This document shows, piece after piece, positions 8,364 to 13,968 of a stretch of DNA of 15,041 bases. The DNA comes from JBFEUI01 sp041547565 (GTDB taxonomy: Bacteria; Pseudomonadota; Gammaproteobacteria; Thiohalomonadales; Thiohalomonadaceae), in NCBI GenBank assembly GCA_041547565.1, contig JBFEUI010000065.1:1-15041 (forward strand), given 5' to 3'. A program made the translations under genes and the position numbers. The notes below the pieces were generated by a model that saw only the letters and a program-made list of their open reading frames with translations, had not been told where the DNA came from and ran no database searches. Numbering within the stretch: position 1 is the first letter of the stretch; each line of letters opens with the position of its first letter.

Positions 8364-9065
8364 GTGATACTTCGACTTCACAATGAGCACCCCTGGGCGG
8401 TAAGCCCGAAACAGGCCATCGCCATCCAGCAGCAGCTGCGCGAGTGCGTGGTGCTGGAAGACCGCTACGGTGAGCTGAAAAGCGTTGCCGGTGTCGATGT
8501 GGGTTTCGAGGAGAAGGGGGCGGTCACCCGGGCGGCGGTGGTGGTGCTGGACTTCATGTCCCTGCAGCTCGAGGAGCATGCCGTTGCCAGGCTGCCCACG
8601 CGCTTTCCCTATGTGCCGGGGTTGCTGTCGTTTCGCGAGGTGCCGGCGGTGCTGGCGGCAATGGAGATGCTCTCGTGCCTGCCGGATATGCTGCTCTGCG
8701 ACGGGCAGGGCATCGCTCATCCACGCAGAATGGGTATCGCCTGCCATCTGGGGGTACTGCTGGATATCCCCGCAATAGGCGTGGCGAAAAGCCGGCTTAC
8801 CGGTCAGCATGAGGCGGTGGCCGAGGAGAAAGGGGCCTGGCAGCCGCTGCTGGATAAAGGGGAAACCATCGGCACTGTGCTGCGCACCCGCAGCCGCGTC
8901 AAACCGCTCTATATCTCTCCGGGGCACCGTGTCTCACTGCAAAGCGCCCGGGAACTGGTGATGAGCTGTGTCACCCGCTACCGCCTGCCGGAGACCACCC
9001 GCTGGGCGCACCGCCTTGCCTCGGGACCGCCACTACCGGAGGGCATCGCCGGCAGGCCGGGCTGA
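8364..9065 (+). CDS. nfi: Endonuclease V (deoxyinosine 3' endonuclease)
   Basis: Endonuclease V nicks DNA one nucleotide 3' of deoxyinosine and starts repair of deaminated adenine, which fits an organism exposed to nitrosative stress. The 233-residue protein shows the metal triad D45 (AGVDVGF), E92 (SFREVP) and D113 (CDGQG), the strand-separating wedge PYVPG with Y83, K142 in GVAKSRL and a late H216, all matching the family pattern. Length is normal. The start is GTG at 8364, supported by AAGGGA at 8354-8359 a few bases upstream. It is divergent from the thioredoxin gene with 65 bases between them. No functional link to the hydrogenase is evident. Confidence 0.95.
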   Translation: MILRLHNEHPWAVSPKQAIAIQQQLRECVVLEDRYGELKSVAGVDVGFEEKGAVTRAAVVVLDFMSLQLEEHAVARLPTRFPYVPGLLSFREVPAVLAAMEMLSCLPDMLLCDGQGIAHPRRMGIACHLGVLLDIPAIGVAKSRLTGQHEAVAEEKGAWQPLLDKGETIGTVLRTRSRVKPLYISPGHRVSLQSARELVMSCVTRYRLPETTRWAHRLASGPPLPEGIAGRPG

Positions 9066-9265
9066 GACGGGTTTCATGCCAGCGTCACAATCGGGTCATG
9101 GAACTGTGAGAGCCGTTTTCGAATCTTACCGCAGCACGCAACACGGAATGAGGCGACAAAGTTGATTTAAAGGTGGGGGTGAAGTTGTCACGGAACCACA
9201 ATTTAGATGGATTGGTCGGACAGGAGCGGCATTGCCGGGACACCCTTATTCGCCGCTTGTTATTC

Positions 9266-9286
9266 TCCTGGCCACAGTGGTCCGGA
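9266..9286. promoter_or_regulatory. 21-base dyad just upstream of a promoter, possible operator
   Basis: The sequence reads TCC-T-G-G-CCAC, central A, then GTGG-T-C-C-GGA. Eight of ten positions are symmetric, and the core CCAC-A-GTGG is perfect. It ends three bases before the predicted -35 at 9289, the usual place for an activator or repressor site. No regulator family is recognised. Confidence 0.4.
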
Positions 9287-9288
9287 AT

Positions 9289-9318
9289 TTGGCCTCGCAA
9301 CAAAATATTACCTACAAT
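9289..9318 (+). promoter_or_regulatory. Candidate promoter for the membrane protein / channel pair
   Basis: TTGGCC (9289-9294) and TACAAT (9313-9318, five of six matches to the -10) are separated by 18 bases. Transcription from it would begin near 9325, about 36 bases before the start codon at 9361. The -35 is weak, which fits activator dependence. Confidence 0.45.
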
Positions 9319-9360
9319 CAGAAGATAACAATGCGAGGGTAAGCTGGGGAGAATAACAAC

Positions 9361-9744
9361 ATGAACCTTGAAAAGGTCATTTTCGGATTTTTTATCGTTT
9401 TGGCGCTGACATTGAATTTTGGTTTTTTTATCGGTGAAATCGACAATCCCGAGCACCACAACAAGTACGAACTGTTTGCCGTTATTATCGTCAACCTGAT
9501 TGCCACCGTGCTCAAGTTCGGCGATCGTACCCACATGGGCGCCATCCTGCTGGCCACAAGCCTGGTTGCCGATCTGCAGTTGATAATGGCCGCCATGGTG
9601 TGGGCCTATGTGGTGTACATGTCCACCACCGGCCTGAGCCCCGAGTCGATGGCCAGTATTGTGTCTTTGTCTGGCGGTGCGCTGCTGGCCAATGTCACCT
9701 CAGTGGTGTTGCTGATCATCGAGACGGTCAATCTGCGGCGTTAA
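9361..9744 (+). CDS. Small membrane protein of unknown function, paired with K+ channel
   Basis: This is a 127-residue, highly hydrophobic protein with about four membrane segments (near 5-25, 36-52, 60-88 and 98-122). Between them lie a charged loop GEIDNPEHHNKYE (25-37) and a conserved-looking KFGDRTHMG (52-60). I do not recognise a biochemical function; from memory it resembles a DUF family (possibly DUF6394) found beside potassium channels, which I cannot check here. It has a clear GGGGAG ribosome site and a likely promoter. The channel gene begins 34 bases downstream on the same strand, so the two are probably one transcript. It could be an accessory subunit of the channel or an independent small membrane protein. 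Confidence 0.75.
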   Translation: MNLEKVIFGFFIVLALTLNFGFFIGEIDNPEHHNKYELFAVIIVNLIATVLKFGDRTHMGAILLATSLVADLQLIMAAMVWAYVVYMSTTGLSPESMASIVSLSGGALLANVTSVVLLIIETVNLRR

Positions 9745-9778
9745 CGGCTGCTGACGAAACGCTCCCACGGATAGATTG

Positions 9779-11482
9779 ATGAATCAGGTTGTTTTCATCG
9801 TGTTGCGGCGTATGCGGGCACCGCTTATCGTGCTTATCCTCGCCTATGCCATCTCCATGCTCGGCCTGGTATTGATCCCCGGTGTTGATGACCAGGGCCA
9901 GCCGTGGCACATGGGTTTTTTCCATGCCTTCTATTTTGTCAGCTACATGGCCACCACCATCGGCTTCGGTGAAATACCCCACGAGTTCAGCGATGCCCAG
10001 CGGCTGTGGACCCTGGTCTCCATCTACCTGACGGTCATCGCCTGGCTCTACGCCATCGGCAAGATACTGACGCTGATGCAGGAGCAGGGCTTCAAGCAGG
10101 CGGTGGTGGAGCAGGCCTTTGCCCGTGGGGTCAGGCGTCTGAACGAGCCTTTCTATATCGTCTGCGGCTATGGCGATACCGGAAAAATGTTGATCAAGGC
10201 GATGGACCGGCGAGCCATGCGCGCCGTGGTCATCGACATCAAGCCGGAGCGCATCAGCGAACTTGAGATAGAGGATCTCTACGGCTATATCCCGGCGCTG
10301 TGCAGCGATGCACGCGGCCTTGTCGCACTGAAAGAGGCCGGCCTGTTGCATGAGCACTGTGCGGGGGTGGTGGCCTTGACCAATGACGACCAGGTCAATC
10401 TGAAGGTAGCCATCAGCACCAAACTGTTGCGGCCGGATTTGAAGGTGATCTGCCGGGCCGAAACGAAGGATGCCGAGGCCAATATGGCCTCCTTTGGTAC
10501 GGATTACATCATCAACCCATTCGAAACCTTTGCCGATCGCCTTGCCCTGGCACTGCACTCGCCCGGTACCCACCTGCTCTACGAGTGGTTGACCGAGGTG
10601 CCCGCTACACCGCTTTCCATGCCTATCTATCCGCCGCACGGTTTCTGGGTGCTGTGCGGCTATGGCCGCTTTGGCAAGGCGGTGCAGGCAAACCTGGCCA
10701 AGGAGGGGGTGGAGACCGTGGTTATCGAGGCGGACCCGGAGAAGACCGGGTGTACTGACTGGGTGGATGTCGTCGGCCGGGGCACCGAGGCCGAGACACT
10801 GATGCAGGCCCATATTGATGATGCGGCTGGCATCGTGGCGGGTACGGATAACGACACCAACAACCTGTCGATTATTATGACCGCCTTCGATATCAACTCG
10901 CAGCTGTTTATGGTGGCGCGCCAGAACCGCCAGGACAACGGTGAGATATTCAAGGCTGCGGCACTGGATCTGGTGATGCAGCGCAGTGAGTCGATAGCCC
11001 AGGCGATCTTCGCCGTGATGACCACTCCCCTGTTGACCGACTTTCTTCATCACATCCGCTTCAAGGACAACGAGTGGGCCAACCAGCTGGTCAGTCGCAT
11101 CTCGGGGATCACCAATGAGCTTGTCCCTGAATTATGGGTGGTGAAGGTTGGCAATGATACGACGCCGGCGCTTTATGAAGCGCTCACGGCAGGGGAGGAG
11201 ATCACCGTGGGTGATCTGATGCGCGATTCACGTGACCGCGAACGAGGACTGTCCTGCCTACCGCTGATACTCGATCGCTCCGGCGGTGAAGTGCTGACAC
11301 CGTCCGATGGGGTGGGTATCGAAATAGACGACCAGTTGTTGTTCTGCGGTACCAAGGCCGCCATGGAAAGAATGCAGTGGGTCGTGCTGAACCGCAATGC
11401 GCTGCGATACATCACTCACGGTGAAGAGCACCCTGACAGTTATCTTTGGCGGCTGTTCGCGCGCAAGTCACGCACGGTTTAA
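9779..11482 (+). CDS. Two-helix potassium channel with tandem RCK (TrkA-N-like) domains
   Basis: This is a 567-residue inner-membrane ion channel. Helix M1 lies near 13-33, a pore loop carries TIGFGE (60-65) in place of the common TVGYGD selectivity filter, and helix M2 lies near 76-98. Two cytoplasmic RCK units follow: the first starts at CGYGDTG (129-135) with VVIDIKPER and an acidic strand end, the second at CGYGRFG (293-299) with VVIEADPE. Each has a GxGxxG dinucleotide motif. A TrkA-C-like region may occupy 475-530. Two RCK domains in one chain resemble GsuK-type channels gated by ligand or nucleotide. The start is ATG 9779, directly after an in-frame TTG. The substrate ion is inferred from the filter; GFGE occurs in some K+ channels. 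Confidence 0.9.
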   Translation: MNQVVFIVLRRMRAPLIVLILAYAISMLGLVLIPGVDDQGQPWHMGFFHAFYFVSYMATTIGFGEIPHEFSDAQRLWTLVSIYLTVIAWLYAIGKILTLMQEQGFKQAVVEQAFARGVRRLNEPFYIVCGYGDTGKMLIKAMDRRAMRAVVIDIKPERISELEIEDLYGYIPALCSDARGLVALKEAGLLHEHCAGVVALTNDDQVNLKVAISTKLLRPDLKVICRAETKDAEANMASFGTDYIINPFETFADRLALALHSPGTHLLYEWLTEVPATPLSMPIYPPHGFWVLCGYGRFGKAVQANLAKEGVETVVIEADPEKTGCTDWVDVVGRGTEAETLMQAHIDDAAGIVAGTDNDTNNLSIIMTAFDINSQLFMVARQNRQDNGEIFKAAALDLVMQRSESIAQAIFAVMTTPLLTDFLHHIRFKDNEWANQLVSRISGITNELVPELWVVKVGNDTTPALYEALTAGEEITVGDLMRDSRDRERGLSCLPLILDRSGGEVLTPSDGVGIEIDDQLLFCGTKAAMERMQWVVLNRNALRYITHGEEHPDSYLWRLFARKSRTV

Positions 11483-11499
11483 GGCCTCCTTCACGCTAT

Positions 11500-11519
11500 C
11501 GGAATAGCCGCTATATCCG
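11500..11519. terminator. Weak hairpin between convergent stops
   Basis: CGGAATAG and CTATATCCG form a stem of eight pairs with one bulged base and a three-base loop, between the channel stop and the response-regulator stop codon, which it overlaps. There is no T-tract on either strand, so termination is possible but weakly supported. Confidence 0.25.
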
Positions 11520-12185
11520 TTCCAGGCGGTAGCCGCTTTGGTAGACCGCGCTGAGATGCCAACCTTGTTCGGGTACTAGTTCAAGCTTCTTCCTGATGCG
11601 ACTGATATGGGTGTCCACGGTGCGGGTATTGAGGATGGAGGTGTGTCCCCAGACATGTTCCAGAATGCTGCGGCGAGACAGCAGGTGACCGATATTGTCA
11701 AACAGGTAGTAGGCGAGGGCATACTCTTTTTGCGTCATCGCCACCTTGATGCCGTCCTTGTGGATGGTGCGTGAGGATTCGTCGACGGTAAATGGCCCGA
11801 TGTGTTTTACCTTACTCCTGTGTGGGTATGCCCGGGTGCGGCGCAGCAGTGCCTTGACGCGTGCCAGCAGTTCACGCTGCCTTACCGGCCTGGCGAGGTA
11901 GTCGTCCGCGCCGTGTTCCAGGGCGGTGACAATGCACTCCTCGTCGTCCTTCTGACCGATGACAATAACCGGTACCGGCTGGTTTTCGCGAATCCAGTCG
12001 AGCGCCTCGGTTCCCCTGCGCCCGGGTAGGTCACAGGTCTGAATGATCAGATCCACGCGGTTTTGTTTAATGAAGCCGATAAATGCATCCGAGTCCGTGA
12101 TGTGTCGGCACTGATAGCCGGCTTCATCCAGCCACGTGCATATATTCCCTGATTGGCCATCATCATCGAGCATGATAATGTCCAT
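11511..12185 (-). CDS. OmpR-family response regulator with degenerate receiver
   Basis: This is a 224-residue DNA-binding regulator: receiver at about 1-118 and an OmpR/PhoB winged helix at about 125-224 (recognition region TRTVDTHISRIRKKLE, 187-202). The acidic pair is kept (D7-D9), but the position of the phosphoacceptor Asp, four residues before the LPG proline, is T50 (IIQTCDLPG). The conserved Thr/Ser is G77 (VIVIGQ) and the conserved Lys is R99 (YLARPV). Three of the catalytic positions are thus changed, so normal phosphorelay is unlikely. No histidine kinase gene is nearby. The start is ATG 12185 with a GGGGGG-type ribosome site, preferred over TTG at 12197. Its target may be the adjacent hydrogenase accessory genes (inference). 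Confidence 0.92.
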   Translation of the reverse strand: MDIIMLDDDGQSGNICTWLDEAGYQCRHITDSDAFIGFIKQNRVDLIIQTCDLPGRRGTEALDWIRENQPVPVIVIGQKDDEECIVTALEHGADDYLARPVRQRELLARVKALLRRTRAYPHRSKVKHIGPFTVDESSRTIHKDGIKVAMTQKEYALAYYLFDNIGHLLSRRSILEHVWGHTSILNTRTVDTHISRIRKKLELVPEQGWHLSAVYQSGYRLERI

Positions 12186-12345
12186 CTGCCCCCCCAATCA
12201 TACGCTGTGTTAACAGGCTGAAATTGAAGAACTTTTGCTGTTCTTGTCGATGTGGTGTGTAACGTGCAGTACCACCGCTGCATGGTTGGTGTATTATTTT
12301 CCGCAAGCAGCTTGGGTATGGTTTTTATTTTTGCTGCAAACATTG

Positions 12346-12373
12346 ATTATATACAGAGAAATTTTTCTATCAA
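12346..12373 (-). promoter_or_regulatory. Strong sigma-70-like promoter for the response regulator
   Basis: On the minus strand TTGATA (12368-12373) and a perfect TATAAT (12346-12351) are 16 bases apart. The start of transcription would lie near 12339, giving a leader of about 150 bases before the regulator ATG. The -35 touches the start codon of the HupH-like gene on the other strand. Confidence 0.55.
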
Positions 12374-12789
12374 TGCCGTCTGATAATGAAAAAAACATAT
12401 CGCAAGGTGGTGGCCAGTTGCGTGGGGAAGGCGCCAACCAATTGCTTAAACGTATCAGCAGCATGCTCTCCGAACTGCTGGAGCGGGATGAGATTGCCAG
12501 TATTGACCTGGGTGAGGAAAAGCTGGACCAGTGGGACTATGCACGGCTGCAGGAGGTGCTTGGCTGGGGGGACATCGAGGCGGATCTGGGAGAGCCTGTC
12601 GCCACCCGTGTGCTTTCGACTGCCATCCCCGGTGTATGGTGGGTTTCTCATCTGAATGAGGATGGCGAGGTGATTGCCGAGTTTATTGAGGTTGGCTACT
12701 GCCCCGAGGTGATGATCGCCTCCGTGGAGGAAGTGCGGGACGGGTGGGGCCTGCTGCGGGCCAGGCGTCTGGCGCTTCGCTTTGAATGA
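12373..12789 (+). CDS. Second one-domain HupH/HyaF-type protein
   Basis: This 138-residue protein is a paralogue of the protein encoded at 2150-2545. Both share GVWWVSH (here 87-93), NxxGExxAEF(V/I)EV (here N95-V107) and the following PE (111-112), and align over the whole domain without large gaps. It likely helps hydrogenase maturation, perhaps for the second hydrogenase suggested at the right edge or as a partner of the first HupH. The start is ATG 12373; the ribosome site is weak. The frame stays open upstream to 12235, but that extension is T-rich and reads as a hydrophobic stretch, which does not fit a cytoplasmic maturation factor. It is divergent from the degenerate response regulator. 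Confidence 0.78.
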   Translation: MPSDNEKNISQGGGQLRGEGANQLLKRISSMLSELLERDEIASIDLGEEKLDQWDYARLQEVLGWGDIEADLGEPVATRVLSTAIPGVWWVSHLNEDGEVIAEFIEVGYCPEVMIASVEEVRDGWGLLRARRLALRFE

Positions 12790-12876
12790 TAAGCGGGAAT
12801 GATAACCGGCGGTCGCTACTGGTCGACACTGAAATAGGGTGCTAGGATTGAATTGCTGCAGTGTGTGTACGTAACA

Positions 12877-12906
12877 TTTTTCGCCGGTTTTATTGCTACC
12901 GAAAAA
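12877..12906 (+). promoter_or_regulatory. Possible stem-loop in the cold-shock gene leader
   Basis: TTTTT (12877-12881) and CGGT (12885-12888) can pair with ACCG (12898-12901) and AAAAA (12902-12906) around a nine-base loop, with three unpaired bases on the left side. Cold-shock mRNAs often carry temperature-sensitive leader structures; whether this one acts so is inference. Confidence 0.3.
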
Positions 12907-12960
12907 CCACATACATCTACTGTTGGCGGTTAAGTTGTGTTTATTTTGAGGAACTAGAGT

Positions 12961-13164
12961 ATGGCTACAGGTACTGTTAAGTGGTTTAACAACTCCAAGG
13001 GTTATGGTTTTATTGCTCCTGATGATGGTAGTAATGATGTCTTCGTACACTTCTCTGCGATTCAGGGTGACGGCTATAAGAGCCTGGAAGAGGGACAGAA
13101 TGTGACATTTGAAGTGGAGGACGGCCCCAAGGGGCTGCAGGCGACAAACGTCGTGGTCGGCTGA
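12961..13164 (+). CDS. Cold-shock domain protein (CspA family)
   Basis: This is a 67-residue single cold-shock domain, full length for the family. RNP1 is KGYGFI (13-18) and RNP2 is VFVHF (27-31), both with the aromatic residues that stack on single-stranded nucleic acid. Such proteins act as RNA chaperones and antiterminators, in cold or in general growth. A GAGGAA ribosome site (12948-12953) sits seven bases before the ATG. The codon use is less GC-rich than that of neighbouring genes, normal for a highly expressed gene. It is transcribed alone: a strong terminator follows. Which Csp paralogue it is cannot be told from sequence alone. Confidence 0.97.
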   Translation: MATGTVKWFNNSKGYGFIAPDDGSNDVFVHFSAIQGDGYKSLEEGQNVTFEVEDGPKGLQATNVVVG

Positions 13165-13185
13165 TTTATTCAACATGTCACCTTC

Positions 13186-13226
13186 CAATGTGCCCCACGT
13201 ACCGCTCCGGTGCGTGGGGCACATTG
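13186..13226 (+). terminator. Strong rho-independent terminator after the cold-shock gene
   Basis: The arms CAATGTGCCCCACG (13186-13199) and CGTGGGGCACATTG (13213-13226) are perfectly complementary over 14 pairs. Four further pairs (T·G, A-T, C-G, C-G) close on a five-base loop. CG and TTTT follow at 13227-13232. The stem is long and the T-tract short. Confidence 0.85.
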
Positions 13227-13309
13227 CGTTTTGAACCACTCAAAAGTGCCGTGAGCTGGCGCTTGAGGCAGATGTTGCTACCTTGATAGTTAGAGAGAAT
13301 GAAGCGTTT

Positions 13310-13332
13310 GTGCCGGCAGTGTTGCCGGTCAC
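13310..13332 (+). promoter_or_regulatory. Hairpin in the hupE leader
   Basis: CCGGCA (13313-13318) and TGCCGG (13323-13328) form six perfect pairs around a GTGT tetraloop, extended by GTG/CAC with one bulged T. It ends 22 bases before the hupE ATG, just ahead of the GGGGG ribosome site (13343-13347). It could be a leader regulatory element or an operator dyad. Confidence 0.4.
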
Positions 13333-13354
13333 AAGTCGTGATGGGGGTAGCATA

Positions 13355-13918
13355 ATGAAACGATCTTTTCTTGCAGGCATAATTTCGATTGTCGGTATCT
13401 TGTTGCCGTTCACCCTGTACGCACACACGCCTGCCGGGGCGATGCCGGACTTCTCCAGCGGGCTATTTCATCCACTCAGCGGCGTTGACCATCTGTTTGC
13501 TGCCATCGCCGTGGGTATGCTCGCCGCACGATTGCCCGGCATCAGGGCGCTCGTGTTGATGGCGGTCTTCCTGTCGGGGCTGTTGCTGGCCTATCTTGCT
13601 GTCGCTATCGGCTTGCCATGGCTGAGTTTTGAGGTGGGTATCACCGTCTCATTGATAGTCATGGGCGCAATGATGGCGACAGGCCTGCCACGTCGCCGGA
13701 TGGTGTTGTTGCCGCTGGTTGGCCTGTTTTCACTGTTCCATGGCTGGGCGCACGCCGTGGAACTGGGTGCAATGTTCGCTCCCGCTGCGGGCATGGCCGT
13801 TTCCACCACTGTCATCGTGGGTGCTGGCTACCTGCTTGGGCATGCCTTCAAGGCAAACGCGTACCGCTATGCCGGCATGCTGGTGGGGGGGGCCGGCGTC
13901 GGTCTGGCCCTGTTTTGA
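13355..13918 (+). CDS. hupE: HupE/UreJ-family nickel transporter
   Basis: HupE/UreJ proteins are inner-membrane permeases that supply Ni2+ for hydrogenase or urease. The 187-residue product has a cleavable-looking signal peptide (1-23, ending LYA before H24) and about six hydrophobic segments. The family motif HPLSGVDHL (39-47) gives H39, D45 and H46 as likely metal ligands, and FHGWAHAVE (128-136) gives a second His cluster with H129, H133 and E136. I chose ATG 13355 over an upstream in-frame start because it produces a clean signal peptide and has a GGGGG ribosome site. It lies 50 bases ahead of a 4Fe-4S protein gene on the same strand, probably co-transcribed. With no urease genes present, hydrogenase supply is the likely role. 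Confidence 0.92.
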   Translation: MKRSFLAGIISIVGILLPFTLYAHTPAGAMPDFSSGLFHPLSGVDHLFAAIAVGMLAARLPGIRALVLMAVFLSGLLLAYLAVAIGLPWLSFEVGITVSLIVMGAMMATGLPRRRMVLLPLVGLFSLFHGWAHAVELGAMFAPAAGMAVSTTVIVGAGYLLGHAFKANAYRYAGMLVGGAGVGLALF

Positions 13919-13968
13919 TAGCGGCAATAGTAAGGTGATGAGTCTGGGGGACTCTTGCGGGACGGGTT

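Larger units (their letters stand above)
9066..9360. other. Intergenic stretch of 295 bases
   Basis: This is the longest gene-free stretch in the window. The first two thirds hold nothing I can name. The last third holds an imperfect 21-base dyad (9266-9286), a promoter-like pair (9289-9318) and a GGGGAG ribosome site ahead of the membrane-protein start at 9361. Confidence 0.7.

Noticed and set aside
9728..11053. Long minus-strand open frame (about 440 codons) opposite the potassium channel
   Set aside because: It mirrors the codon structure of the channel gene, has His/Gln-rich composition typical of antisense frames in GC-rich DNA, and no domain or ribosome site is recognisable.
12235..12372. 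Hydrophobic N-terminal extension of the second HupH-like protein
   Set aside because: The hydrophobicity comes from T-rich promoter DNA; the start would be a TTG, and a membrane helix is not expected on a cytoplasmic maturation protein. The strong minus-strand promoter also lies here.
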